Shown piece by piece: positions 52,465 through 61,425 of a DNA stretch of 64,000 bases; the first letter of the stretch is position 1, and every line of letters begins with the position of its first letter. The notes under the pieces were generated by a model. That model was not told where the DNA came from and made no database searches. It worked only from the letters and a program-made list of their open reading frames with translations. Origin of the DNA: JAGOEY01 sp017997515 (GTDB lineage Bacteria > Pseudomonadota > Gammaproteobacteria > Burkholderiales > Burkholderiaceae_C); assembly GCA_026314275.1 (NCBI GenBank), contig CP111109.1, forward strand, positions 3,906,001 to 3,970,000. The letters are read 5' to 3'. The position numbers and the translations under genes are program-made.

Positions 52465-53064
52465 ATGAAGTCCCTGTCTCCCCCGCCGCGCGACCCGGCC
52501 CAGATGCTGGAACACACCCGGCAGCAATGGGGCGGCACGTCGGATTTGTGGGTGTTTGGCTACGGCTCGCTGATCTGGCGGCCCGAGTTTTCTTTTGCCG
52601 AACAACGCACCGCCCGGGTGCACGGCTGGCACCGCGCGCTGAAGATGTGGAGCCGCATCAACCGGGGCTCACCCGAATGCCCCGGTCTGGTGCTGGGCAT
52701 GCTGTCGGGCGGCACATGTAAAGGTATGGTGTTTCGTATTGCCCAGTCGCAGGCCCATGAAGCACTCGACAAACTGTGGCTGCGCGAGATGGTGACGGGT
52801 GTGTACGACCCGCGCTGGGTGGATTGCCACACCCCGCAAGGCCCGGTGCGTGCGTTGGCCTTCACGCTGTCGCGCAAAAGCCCCAACCACACAGGGGAAC
52901 TCAGCGAAGAAGACTACCGCCGCATCTTTGCGCAAGCCACCGGCCGCTTCGGCACGACGCGAGACTATGCACGGCTGACCTGGGAGGAATTACGCCGCCT
53001 GGGCATCCACGACCGGGCGCTGGAGCGTTTGCTGAAATTTTCACCGCCGCCCGAACAGGGGTAG
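52465..53064 (+). CDS. chaC: Gamma-glutamylcyclotransferase (ChaC family)
   Basis: 199 residues. The substrate loop VFGYGSLIWRPEF is the ChaC/GGCT signature, and the catalytic Glu is in LREMVTGVYDP. ChaC enzymes release 5-oxoproline from glutathione. It starts after a 50-base leader divergent from the OmpA-like gene. Confidence 0.88.
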   Translation: MKSLSPPPRDPAQMLEHTRQQWGGTSDLWVFGYGSLIWRPEFSFAEQRTARVHGWHRALKMWSRINRGSPECPGLVLGMLSGGTCKGMVFRIAQSQAHEALDKLWLREMVTGVYDPRWVDCHTPQGPVRALAFTLSRKSPNHTGELSEEDYRRIFAQATGRFGTTRDYARLTWEELRRLGIHDRALERLLKFSPPPEQG

Positions 53065-53116
53065 AGTGCCCCATTTACGCCCCACGCCCTGCCCCCACCT
53101 TCAACCAGGAGCCTCC

Positions 53117-53653
53117 ATGACACGCCCCACATCCTTGCGTACAGCCCACGCCCTGTCCACTTTGGCCGCAGTGATTGCCCTGACCGCCTGCGCGTCCAGC
53201 CTCACAGGCCCCAGTGCCACCGCGCAGCTGAAACCCACCACGGGCAACACCACCAGCGGCACCGTGCAGTTTGTGCAAAAAGGCAAACAGGTGCAGGTCA
53301 GCGCCATGGTCAACGGGCTCAAACCCGGCGCGGTTCACGGCTTTCATATCCATGAAAAAGGCGATTGCTCCAGCGGCGACGGCATGGGTACGGGTGGCCA
53401 CTTCAACCCAACGGGCGCAGCCCATGGCAACCACGGCCACGGTGCCCACCACACGGGTGACCTGCCCAGCCTGAAAGCCGATGCCAACGGCACCGCCTCC
53501 ATCAGCTTCAGCTCCGACACCATTACTCTGTCCGGCCCCACCGACATCACCGGCCGAGGCCTGATCGTGCACCGCGACCCGGACGACTACACCACCCAGC
53601 CCACCGGCAACTCCGGCCCGCGTATCGCCTGTGCGGTAATCACGAAAAACTGA
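53117..53653 (+). CDS. sodC: Superoxide dismutase [Cu-Zn], lipoprotein form
   Basis: 178 residues from the ATG at 53117 (AGGAG upstream). The signal peptide ends in LTAC, a lipobox. Metal ligands are in HGFHIHEKGDC, GGHFNPTGAAHG and GLIVHRDPDDY, with the disulfide cysteines C and C in GDC and IACAV. It removes periplasmic superoxide. Fifty-two bases after chaC. Confidence 0.92.
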   Translation: MTRPTSLRTAHALSTLAAVIALTACASSLTGPSATAQLKPTTGNTTSGTVQFVQKGKQVQVSAMVNGLKPGAVHGFHIHEKGDCSSGDGMGTGGHFNPTGAAHGNHGHGAHHTGDLPSLKADANGTASISFSSDTITLSGPTDITGRGLIVHRDPDDYTTQPTGNSGPRIACAVITKN

Positions 53654-53657
53654 AACC

Positions 53658-53725
53658 TATTGCTACCAAATAGATAGCTGTTTGCGCTCACAGAATGGGC
53701 GCAAGAGCACGATTTCATTCAAATC
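53658..53725. repeat. Dispersed repeat A, copy 9
   Basis: AAATAGATAGCTGTTTGCGCTCAC..GGGCGCAAGAGCACG and an AT-rich tail, between sodC and pdxH. Confidence 0.65.
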
Positions 53726-53729
53726 CCCC

Positions 53730-54383
53730 ATGACCACCCTGCCCCACGACATCGCCCAGCTGCGCAAAAGTTACGAAAGTGCCGAGCTGAACGAGGACGC
53801 CTCCCACGCCCAGCCCTTGCAGCAATTTGAGCAATGGCTAGGTGAAGCCATTGCAGGCAAGTTGCCCGAGCCCAATGCCATGACCCTGGCCACCGTGGGC
53901 AGTGACCTGCGGCCCAGCACCCGCATCGTGCTGATCAAAGGGTTCGATGAACGCGGCATCGTCTGGTACACCAACTACGACAGCCGCAAGGGCCAGCAGT
54001 TGGCAGGCAACCCGTATGCCGCATTGCAGTTCCACTGGGTGGAGCTGGAGCGGGTGGTGCGGATTGAAGGCGTGGTCGAACGTGTAAGTGCTGATGAAAG
54101 TGACGCCTATTTCAAAAGCCGCCCGCTCGACTCACGCATCGGTGCCTGGGCCAGTCCCCAGAGCCAGGTCATCAGCGGCCGCAGTGTGCTGGTGGCCAAT
54201 GCCGCCAAGTACGGCGCGCAGTTTTTGCTGCAGCCGCCCCGCCCACCGCACTGGGGCGGATTCCGGCTGGTGCCCGACACCTGGGAGTTCTGGCAAGGCC
54301 GCAAGAGCCGGCTGCATGACCGGCTGCGTTACCGGCAGGACGCCGCAGCGGCGGGCTGGGTGCGTGAGCGGCTGGCGCCCTAA
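53730..54383 (+). CDS. pdxH: Pyridoxamine 5'-phosphate oxidase
   Basis: 217 residues from the ATG at 53730; the extra upstream frame belongs to repeat A. It makes pyridoxal 5'-phosphate with FMN and oxygen. Family blocks are AMTLATVGSDLRPSTRIVLIKGFDE, YTNYDSRKGQQLA, SPQSQVISGR and FWQGRKSRLHDRLRYR. The stop overlaps that of the convergent transporter gene. Confidence 0.95.
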   Translation: MTTLPHDIAQLRKSYESAELNEDASHAQPLQQFEQWLGEAIAGKLPEPNAMTLATVGSDLRPSTRIVLIKGFDERGIVWYTNYDSRKGQQLAGNPYAALQFHWVELERVVRIEGVVERVSADESDAYFKSRPLDSRIGAWASPQSQVISGRSVLVANAAKYGAQFLLQPPRPPHWGGFRLVPDTWEFWQGRKSRLHDRLRYRQDAAAAGWVRERLAP

Positions 54384-55321
54384 CTGATCAAAAACATCAC
54401 CAGTGGCACAGTCACCAGGGCGAGTGCCGTGGACACCGCCACACCGGCCGTGACCACCTCTTCGGCCACCTGGTAACGCTGCGAGAACAGGAACACGTTG
54501 GCCCCGATGGGCAGCGAGGCCGCGAGGATCATGACCGCCAGGGGCACACCACTCAGCCCGAAGGCCCAGCCCAACAGCGCCACCAGCACCGGGTGCACCA
54601 GGTTCTTGACCAGCGCCAGCTCCAGCGCGCCACGCAGGTGCCCGCCGATGGCGTTGTGGGCCAGGGTGACACCCACCAGTACCAGTGCCAACGGGCTCAG
54701 CGCATTGCCCAGCAGCATCAGGGGTTTGTCGATCACCTCGGGAATCACCAGGCCGGTCTGCGCAAACAGCAGGCCCGCAATGATGGGCAGCGGCACTGGG
54801 TGGATGATGCCGTTGCGCACCGCACGCAGCACGGTGGCGGCCATGTGCCGGTCGGTGCTTTTGCCCTGGGCGGCGGCTTCACGCGCCACGGCCAGCTCCA
54901 GCACAATCGTGGCCAGGGTCAGCAGCACCAGCGCATGCAGCGACACCAGGGTGAACATGGTGACCAGCCCGGCCTCGCCATAGGCCAGCCCCACCAGCGG
55001 GATACCGATCATCACCGTGTTGCTGAAGGTGTTGGCCAGCGCCAGCACCGCGCCCAGGCGGTTGAAGCCGCGCCACGCCAGCGTGCCGACAAACATCAGT
55101 CCAGCGGCCAGAAAATACGCGGCCACCGGCTCGAAATTGAGCTGCTCCAGGTGCACCTTGCCCATGGTGCGAAACAGCAGCGCCGGGGCCAGCACCATAA
55201 ACACCAGGTTCGACAGATCCTTCACCCCCGCCGCACTGATCCAGCCACGTTTGCCCGACAGAAACCCCAGGGCGATAAAAATAAGAACCGGCAGCAGCGC
55301 GCCGACAACAGGATGGTTCAT
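54380..55321 (-). CDS. AEC family transporter
   Basis: 313 residues with ten predicted membrane helices in two halves. Family segments are LPVLIFIALGFLSGKRGWISA near the start, ANTFSNTVMIGIPLVGLAYG and LAASLPIGANVFLFSQRY near the C-terminus. Auxin-efflux-carrier family members export or import small organic acids; the substrate is unknown. Confidence 0.85.
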   Translation of the reverse strand: MNHPVVGALLPVLIFIALGFLSGKRGWISAAGVKDLSNLVFMVLAPALLFRTMGKVHLEQLNFEPVAAYFLAAGLMFVGTLAWRGFNRLGAVLALANTFSNTVMIGIPLVGLAYGEAGLVTMFTLVSLHALVLLTLATIVLELAVAREAAAQGKSTDRHMAATVLRAVRNGIIHPVPLPIIAGLLFAQTGLVIPEVIDKPLMLLGNALSPLALVLVGVTLAHNAIGGHLRGALELALVKNLVHPVLVALLGWAFGLSGVPLAVMILAASLPIGANVFLFSQRYQVAEEVVTAGVAVSTALALVTVPLVMFLIS

Positions 55322-55339
55322 AGCAAAAGAGGTTGGTTT

Positions 55340-56578
55340 TTACAGCGCATGGACGCCACGTGTGGCGCGTGCTGCGCGCTGTTTCAGGGCCCACGCAAAA
55401 TACAGACCGAGCACGGCCATGGCCCCGCCGCCCAGCGCAATCACAGCGCTGCTCCCGATACGGCCCACCAGTGCGGCGGCGGCCACCACACCGATCGACT
55501 GGCCCAGGAACAGGAAAGACGAGAACAGGGACACGGCCGTGCCGCGCGCGTGGGGTGCCATCTGGGTGGCGTTGGCCTGCATGGTGTTGTGGAACATAAA
55601 GAAGCCAAAGCCTGCCAGCAAACTGGCGGGTATGGCAGGAGCCCAGTGTGTGGTGTAGGCCAGAACCAGTGCACAAACACCCACCAGCGCACCACCCCAC
55701 AGCACCAGCCCGTGCTGGCCCAACCGGCGGATCAGGGCGCGGCCCACTGCCATGTAAGCCATACCCCCCAGGCCAAAAAATGCCACGATGCCTCCCGACC
55801 AAGACAGCGACAAGCCCAGCGACCGGTGCAGATGGGACGCCCAGATGGCCAACACGCCAAACCCCACTGCCCCTTCCACCGTCGCCAGGAGCAGAATTAC
55901 CCGCGACCACTCACCCGTGATGATGTGCAGCGCGGGCCGCACAAAACCCTGGCGCGGCGTAGCGGTGGACGCTGGCATGGCAGGCGGCGGCGCCCTTCGC
56001 TGCCGCCGCAGATCGGCCCACATCAGGCCGCCCACCACACCAAACAACACCGTCATAAAGGCAAACGCCCAGCGCCAGCCCAGCATGTCGGTCAGCAGCC
56101 CACCGGCCAACTGGCCACCGACGATACCCATGGTGCTGCCCAGGCCCGTGCGGGTCAGCATTTCCTGCAACTGGCTGGCGGGAACCGTGTCTCCGACCCA
56201 GGCCATGGCCAGAGGGATCAATGCGGCAGCCCCCAGCGCCATCAGCACACGGGCGAACAGCAGCATGTCCAGGCTGTGCGAGAACACAGCCACCAGGCTG
56301 GCCACACAACCAAACAGTGCGGCATAAGTGATGACACGAAACTTGCCGAGGCGGTCGCCCAGCGGGCCGTAAAACAGCTGCGCGATGCCGTAGGTGATGG
56401 CAAAAATGGACACCACCTGCGCCGCTTGCGCCAGCCCCACGTCAAAAACGCGGGACAGCTCGGGCAGCATGGCATCACAAATGCGCTGCGCGGCCATGCT
56501 GGCAAAGGTGCCAAGGGACAGCAGCAGGATGGAGCGCTGGGTTGCAGGGGAAATGGTGTCGGGGGCAGCGCGGGTCAT
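55340..56578 (-). CDS. MFS transporter (DHA1-like)
   Basis: 412 residues, 12 predicted helices. The family signature between helices 2 and 3 is FYGPLGDRLGKFRVI. PLAMAWVGDTVPASQLQEMLTRTGLGS and QLAGGLLTDMLGWRWAFAF resemble drug or metabolite exporters. The substrate is unknown. Directly upstream of the AEC gene with the same direction, 19 bases apart. Confidence 0.83.
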   Translation of the reverse strand: MTRAAPDTISPATQRSILLLSLGTFASMAAQRICDAMLPELSRVFDVGLAQAAQVVSIFAITYGIAQLFYGPLGDRLGKFRVITYAALFGCVASLVAVFSHSLDMLLFARVLMALGAAALIPLAMAWVGDTVPASQLQEMLTRTGLGSTMGIVGGQLAGGLLTDMLGWRWAFAFMTVLFGVVGGLMWADLRRQRRAPPPAMPASTATPRQGFVRPALHIITGEWSRVILLLATVEGAVGFGVLAIWASHLHRSLGLSLSWSGGIVAFFGLGGMAYMAVGRALIRRLGQHGLVLWGGALVGVCALVLAYTTHWAPAIPASLLAGFGFFMFHNTMQANATQMAPHARGTAVSLFSSFLFLGQSIGVVAAAALVGRIGSSAVIALGGGAMAVLGLYFAWALKQRAARATRGVHAL

Positions 56579-56640
56579 GAACCCCTATTGTCGCCAAGCT
56601 GCAAAACCTGTGTCTTGCAGTCGGCGATCTGCGGCAGCTT

Positions 56641-58731
56641 TTAGAAAGCTACCCGCACCCCTAGCGTCACGTTGCGCCCCATCAGCGGCGCGGCGTTCTT
56701 GATGAACGAGGTGTGGCTGAAGGCCAGCGTGTCGGTCAGGTTGGTGGCCTTGAGGTAGATCTGCGTGGGGTAACTCTGCGTGCGCAGGTTGTAGCGCACG
56801 GTCACATTCAGCATGTTGTAGCCCGGTGTGCTGCTCTCAAAGTCGGCGGTGCGGCTTTGGCGGCCCATACGGAACCACTCGACCTCACCCAGCCACTGCT
56901 GCCAGCTGGCGTCCAGCCGCACACCCACACGTGCTGCGGGAATACGCGGCAGGTTGCGGTTGCCGCCACCGGCTTCCAGCTGCGCCCGCACGTAGTCACC
57001 AAACACCGTGGCACCCAGCACCGGGGTGAACTGCTGGCGCACCTGGCCTTCGATGCCGGTAAACACCGCGTTGCGCTGGGTGGTGTCGAGCAGCTGCAGG
57101 CCTTCGTGTTCGTCCACCGTGCGGCCATAAATGAAGTTGCGCACGTTGTTGCGGAACACACCCAGGGTGAAGGTGGTGGGCCCGTTCAGCTTGCGCAGGG
57201 TCAGGTCGATGTTGCGCGAGGTCTCCTTCTTCAGGTCAGGGTTGCCACGCTCGTAGGTGCTGGTGGCCATGTGCAGGCCGTCGGCAAACAACTCTTCGGC
57301 GGTGGGCATGCGGTGTGCATGGCTCAGCGACGCGCCGAGTGAATACCCGGGCGCTAGCCGCCACACGGCCCCCAGCGACGCCGACGTGCCCGCGTGGCTG
57401 CGGCGCAGGGCCGAGGTTTCGGCGGTGGTGCGTTGCCAGTCGTGGCGCAGGGCACCCTCGAAACGCCAGTCGCCCAGGCGGTATTCCTCCAGCAAAAAGA
57501 CGGCGTTTTTGCGGGTCACGGTGGGCTGGATAAACGCCTCTTCGCCGAGTGCGCTGAAGTCACGCTGGGAAGCTTGCACACCCACCAGCCCACGGAATCC
57601 GGCGATTGGTTCGTGCTCCACTTCCAAGCGGCCATCACGGGCCTTGTTGGTGAAGCGGGTTGCCACTGCGCCCCCCTCGATCTCGTCGTGCTGGTAGTCG
57701 GTGTGGCTGGCGCGGATGCGGACCTTGGCGATGCCTGCCACTGGCTGGCGGTATTCACCCCGCAGGTCCCAGCGCTCGCTGCGCAACTTCACAAAGGGCA
57801 CGCCGTGGTCATCACCTTCATGGTCATGGCCTTCCTCACCTTCGTGGTCATGCCCGTGGTCACCGCAATGCAGGTGGTCGGCGTGGGTGTGGCAGCCTTC
57901 AAATGAGTGGTTGTGGCCCGGCAGGCCGTAGGTGTTGCGCTGGCTGGTGAAGGCCGCCCCCAGATAACCCTGGTCACCAATCCACGACAGGCCCAGGCTG
58001 CCGGTGTCGGTCTGGTTGTAGCTGCCGTTCACCCGGCGGCCCTGGTCCCAGCCGCTGCCCACGCGGTAGTCGCTGGCATCGCGCTTCACACCTTCGGCAT
58101 GGATGGCGATGTTGCCTGTGCCTGCGGTGATGTCAAAGGCACCTGCCTTCTCGCGTGCTGCGCTGTTGCCACGCAACTCGACATTGCCCTCAAAGCCTTT
58201 GTCGGGCATAGCGGTGGGGATCTTGCGGTCCAGCACATTCACCACCCCACCCACAGTGCCGCCGCCGTACACCAGGGCCGACGGGCCACGCAGCACTTCG
58301 ATTTGCTGCGCCAGCATGGGTTCCACCCCCACCGCATGGTCGGGGCTGATGGTGGAGGCGTCATGCACTTCCGATCCGTCGGACAGCACACGCACACGGG
58401 GCCCGTCCATGCCCCGGATGATGGGGCGGCTGGCACCCGCGCCGAAATGGCTGGAGCGCATGCCGAGCTTGCCCTCCAGTGTCTCGCCCAGCGTGGCCTC
58501 GCGGCGCAGCACCAGCGCGTCACCTTCCAGCACGGTGGACGGTGTGGTCATGTCGCTGCTGCCCAGCGCCAGACCGCTGGCAGAGATGGTGAGTTCGGGC
58601 AAGGTGCCCGTGGTTTGGGTGTCTTGCGCCAGGGTGGGCGTGGCATACGTGGCCAGGGCCAGCAGGGCGGCGGAACACACGGGGTGCTGCGTTGGCGCAC
58701 GCAGGCGCAGGTGTGCAGTGGTTTTGAACAT
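56641..58731 (-). CDS. znuD: TonB-dependent zinc receptor (ZnuD-like)
   Basis: 696 residues. The plug domain has GMDGPRVRVLSDGSEVHDAS, VEVLRGPSALVYGGGTVGG and a cleaved signal. An extracellular loop at about 275-320 is a His/Asp/Glu stretch including HNHSFEGCHTHADHLH and HDHEGEEGHDHEG, typical of ZnuD-type zinc receptors. The barrel ends in the terminal Phe (VAF). It is the last gene of the Zur-linked cluster. The ATG at 58731 gives a normal signal peptide. Confidence 0.9.
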   Translation of the reverse strand: MFKTTAHLRLRAPTQHPVCSAALLALATYATPTLAQDTQTTGTLPELTISASGLALGSSDMTTPSTVLEGDALVLRREATLGETLEGKLGMRSSHFGAGASRPIIRGMDGPRVRVLSDGSEVHDASTISPDHAVGVEPMLAQQIEVLRGPSALVYGGGTVGGVVNVLDRKIPTAMPDKGFEGNVELRGNSAAREKAGAFDITAGTGNIAIHAEGVKRDASDYRVGSGWDQGRRVNGSYNQTDTGSLGLSWIGDQGYLGAAFTSQRNTYGLPGHNHSFEGCHTHADHLHCGDHGHDHEGEEGHDHEGDDHGVPFVKLRSERWDLRGEYRQPVAGIAKVRIRASHTDYQHDEIEGGAVATRFTNKARDGRLEVEHEPIAGFRGLVGVQASQRDFSALGEEAFIQPTVTRKNAVFLLEEYRLGDWRFEGALRHDWQRTTAETSALRRSHAGTSASLGAVWRLAPGYSLGASLSHAHRMPTAEELFADGLHMATSTYERGNPDLKKETSRNIDLTLRKLNGPTTFTLGVFRNNVRNFIYGRTVDEHEGLQLLDTTQRNAVFTGIEGQVRQQFTPVLGATVFGDYVRAQLEAGGGNRNLPRIPAARVGVRLDASWQQWLGEVEWFRMGRQSRTADFESSTPGYNMLNVTVRYNLRTQSYPTQIYLKATNLTDTLAFSHTSFIKNAAPLMGRNVTLGVRVAF

Positions 58732-58860
58732 GGAAAACTTTCGAAATACAGAGAGACGCTCGCGCAGACCCAGGCAGGCCGCAAAGGCCGCCTGCGGGTC
58801 GCACAAAAGGAAATGGGGGGTTACAAGCGGCAGCGGGCGCAGCGGCCCATGCCGTAGTTG

Positions 58861-59238
58861 TCAGTAGCCGAGAGGCGGGCCACGCGCGTCAAAAAGCGCC
58901 GCAAAGCGGGCCAGGGCTTCACCGGCCTGGTGACGCAGGGTGAAGCCAATCGGCACATGGGGCAGCACCAGCATAGGGATGCCGGGGGCCAGGTCGGCGT
59001 GGCTTTGCTGGTCGTACACACGGCAGTCGGTGGCTTCGCCGTGGTCGGCAAAGAGCTGTTCCAGCCCTGCCGCATGGTCGTCGTGGGTATGCACGTCGGC
59101 GTGGTGGGTGTGCTGGTGCGCGTGGTGCACCCGGTCACCATGCAGCACGCCGTGCACCAGCCCCAGGGCGGGTGCCAGCACCAGCGCCAGCACCATAGCC
59201 AGCACGCTCCAGCCCATCCAGACACGCCGCAGGGACAT
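58861..59238 (-). CDS. Small His-rich secreted protein of the zinc cluster
   Basis: 125 residues. A hydrophobic N-terminus (GWSVLAMVLALVLAPALGLVHG) acts as signal or anchor and is followed by HHAHQHTHHADVHTHDDHAAG, a dense histidine stretch, and then CRVYDQQSHADLAPGIPML. It is not a named family to my knowledge, but small His-rich proteins occupy this place in similar operons (compare PA4063 of Pseudomonas). Zinc binding in the periplasm is the obvious inference. It ends two bases before DUF3299. Confidence 0.72.
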   Translation of the reverse strand: MSLRRVWMGWSVLAMVLALVLAPALGLVHGVLHGDRVHHAHQHTHHADVHTHDDHAAGLEQLFADHGEATDCRVYDQQSHADLAPGIPMLVLPHVPIGFTLRHQAGEALARFAALFDARGPPLGY

Positions 59239-59240
59239 GT

Positions 59241-59738
59241 TTACTTCACACCCACCGCGTCGGTGAGGCGGTAGTACAGGCCGTACTGGTCGTCAGGCAG
59301 CACCGTGAATCGCCCCTCCACCACCACCGGCTCCAGCGAATATTTGACCGGGGTTTTGGCCTTGACTTCGATCATGCTTTCCGGCCCGCCGGGAATGCAA
59401 AAAGAGCAGGTCAGCGGCACGGAGGTCAGCAAAAAATGGCTTTGTTTTTCCGCCGCATCTAGCGGCACCATGAAGCCCTGGATACGCTGGGTTTTCTGGT
59501 GCATGGCCAGCTGCTCGGCCTTGAAGACGGGCAGGATTTGGTTCTTTTTGGTTTTGGTGCTGATGTTGGTCAACACCGACCACGGCACCACGTCGGCACG
59601 CACCGGCAGCGGCGCAATCGGGCTGTCCGGGCTGTGGTAACCCGCGCCCTGGCCTGCGGGCAAGGCGTTTGGCACACCTTGGGCACATGCCGCACCGACA
59701 ACACTGCACACCAACCCAAGCATTAGAAATTTCTTCAT
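59241..59738 (-). CDS. DUF3299 protein of the zinc cluster
   Basis: 165 residues. Signal peptide (FLMLGLVCSVVGAACA), then the DUF3299 domain with GFMVPLDAAEKQSHFLLTSVPLTC and SFCIPGGPESMIEVKAKTPV, including a conserved Cys-x-Phe-Cys pattern. Homologues lie with ABC genes and Zur boxes in other proteobacteria (compare PA4066). The molecular role is not established. The ATG at 59738 fits the signal peptide. Confidence 0.85.
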   Translation of the reverse strand: MKKFLMLGLVCSVVGAACAQGVPNALPAGQGAGYHSPDSPIAPLPVRADVVPWSVLTNISTKTKKNQILPVFKAEQLAMHQKTQRIQGFMVPLDAAEKQSHFLLTSVPLTCSFCIPGGPESMIEVKAKTPVKYSLEPVVVEGRFTVLPDDQYGLYYRLTDAVGVK

Positions 59739-59794
59739 TTCAATCATCCACCACGTCGCCAAGTTCGCCACACAGCGCAAAACCGCCGCAGCCA

Positions 59795-59882
59795 GACACC
59801 AGTGGTACCGTGGAACCGGCTTTGCCGGGCCACTGGTACCGCCCCCTGAGGGGGAAGCGCCACAGGCGCATCGGGGGGGTGC
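59795..59882. repeat. Dispersed repeat B, copy 7 (reverse orientation)
   Basis: Contains GTGGAACCGGCTTTGCCGGGCC, CCCCCTGAGGGGG and a GGGGGGGTG end, between the small Cys-rich protein gene and DUF3299, so it interrupts the operon and may modulate read-through. Confidence 0.7.
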
Positions 59883-60125
59883 TCAATGTGCGTGTTTCAT
59901 GCCGCAGGTTTTGCCAATGGCCAAGCCTTTACAGGCAGCCTGCAGTTCTTTGGTGCATACGTCTTCTTTTTTGCCCGATTCCAGGCATTTGGCAGCGGCC
60001 TCGTGGGCGGCCGCCATGGCGCGGTGGCGCTGGATGTCTTCCTTGGTTTCTTTGTCGCTGTGTTGCGCGGCGGCGTTGAAGGCCAGCAGGCAACCCATGG
60101 TCAATGCAAAAAACAGCTTCTTCAT
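59883..60125 (-). CDS. Small Cys-rich periplasmic protein of the zinc cluster
   Basis: 80 residues from the ATG at 60125 (GAGGTGA upstream). Signal peptide (LFFALTMGCLLAFNAAA), then a helical mature part with four cysteines (KCLESGKKEDVC, AACKGLAIGKTC) and a C-terminal MKHAH. Not a recognised family. It resembles small helical metal-binding or copper/zinc-handling proteins by pattern only. Between the ABC permease and DUF3299 genes. Confidence 0.7.
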   Translation of the reverse strand: MKKLFFALTMGCLLAFNAAAQHSDKETKEDIQRHRAMAAAHEAAAKCLESGKKEDVCTKELQAACKGLAIGKTCGMKHAH

Positions 60126-60152
60126 CAAATCACCTCTTCAGTTAAAAAATCG

Positions 60153-61379
60153 TTATCCATTGTTCAGCAGGCTCAGCACGTCCACGCGGCGGTACACGTT
60201 GAGCGCGGGCAGGCTGGCCGCCAGCGTGGCCACCAGCAGCGAACCGGCCGGAATCCACCACTCGGCGGGCAGCCAGACCCAGCCGGTGACATGGAGCGAA
60301 CGTTCGGCCTGCAGCATCTGGCCCGCCACTTCGGCCAGCACATGCCCGGCCAGCAGCCCGGCGGCGGACGCCAGCAGGGCCAGCCACCAGGCCTCACACA
60401 CCAACAGGCCCGCCACGCGGCGGGCGGGTGCGCCCAGCATGCGCAGCATGGCCAAGTCGTAACGCCGTTCACGCACGGCGCTCCACAGGGCAATAAACAG
60501 GCTCAGGCCCGCCGTGGCCAGCAGCACCAGGCCAAAACCACGCAGCACGTCGCTGCCCACACCCACCAAACGCAGCAGGCGCGACACCTCTTGCGCCGGG
60601 GCTGCGGCCTGCATGGGGGTGCTGCTGTTGATGAAGCGCGGAAAGGTCACCGCCGCCAGCGGACTTTTGTAACGGATGAGCGCCATGGTGACCTCGCGGT
60701 CGTCCTCCAGCGCCTGGCGCTCTTCGGCGTCGGTGGGGTCGGCCGCGCTGGCGGTTTCATGCACCTTCCAGACCGATTCGGTGGCGGTGAGGATCAGCCG
60801 GTCGAGCACACAGCCACACGGGGCCAACACGCCGGTCACGGTGTAGGGGTTGTCGCCATGGGCATGCCCGCCCTCCCCCAGGCCGTGGGTACCAATAAAA
60901 CGACTCCCCAGCACCAGCCCGGTGGCCTGCGCCACCTGCGCACCCAGCACCACCTGCATGGGCTGGGCCCACAGCGCGCCCTGGGCGAACTGCGCTTGGT
61001 AGTGCTGAACGTAATCAGAGGTGGTGCCCACAATGCGAAACGACCGGAAACTGTCGCCCAGACTCAGCGGAATCACCTGCGCCACCTGCGGGTTCTGCGC
61101 CAGTGCCTGCACCTCGGCCAGCGGCACGTTGCCGGGCGGCACGTCGATGTGGAACACACCCGACAAAATCAGCTGCATGGGGCTGCCCTTGGCCCCGACC
61201 ACGGCGTCGATACCGGCCAGATCGCGTTCGAACGCGTGGTCGATTTGGGTGCTGACCAGCAGCATGAAGGTCATGGAGCCCAGGCCGAGGGTGAGCAGCA
61301 GCAGGTTCAGCGCGGCTGCCAGCGGACGCGACCACAGGTAGCGAAATGACAAGCTCCACAGATTTACTATATTTTTCAT
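60153..61379 (-). CDS. FtsX-like ABC transporter permease of the zinc cluster
   Basis: 408 residues. An N-terminal helix (SRPLAAALNLLLLTLGLGSM), a long periplasmic MacB-like domain (about 40-280), and three C-terminal helices in the FtsX pattern, as in LolC/MacB-type transporters. The start codon at 61379 lies in the repeat A copy between this gene and its ATPase. Such transporters move lipoproteins or assist envelope machinery. In Zur-controlled clusters the partner is unclear. Confidence 0.87.
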   Translation of the reverse strand: MKNIVNLWSLSFRYLWSRPLAAALNLLLLTLGLGSMTFMLLVSTQIDHAFERDLAGIDAVVGAKGSPMQLILSGVFHIDVPPGNVPLAEVQALAQNPQVAQVIPLSLGDSFRSFRIVGTTSDYVQHYQAQFAQGALWAQPMQVVLGAQVAQATGLVLGSRFIGTHGLGEGGHAHGDNPYTVTGVLAPCGCVLDRLILTATESVWKVHETASAADPTDAEERQALEDDREVTMALIRYKSPLAAVTFPRFINSSTPMQAAAPAQEVSRLLRLVGVGSDVLRGFGLVLLATAGLSLFIALWSAVRERRYDLAMLRMLGAPARRVAGLLVCEAWWLALLASAAGLLAGHVLAEVAGQMLQAERSLHVTGWVWLPAEWWIPAGSLLVATLAASLPALNVYRRVDVLSLLNNG

Positions 61380-61425
61380 AGCTGCTAGCGCCCTTCTACT
61401 GAGCGCCAGAGGCACTTTTGATGCC
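61363..61425. repeat. Dispersed repeat A, copy 10, at the ATPase-permease junction
   Basis: TTTTTCATAGCTGCTAGCGCCC..GAGCGCCAGAGGCACTTTTGATGCC. Its bases encode the last residues and the stop of the ATPase and the first codons of the permease. Confidence 0.7.

Noticed and set aside
54593..56644. Open frame of 683 codons opposite the AEC and MFS genes
   Set aside because: Gln/His/Arg-rich antisense translation, typical of shadows; both membrane proteins on the other strand are convincing.
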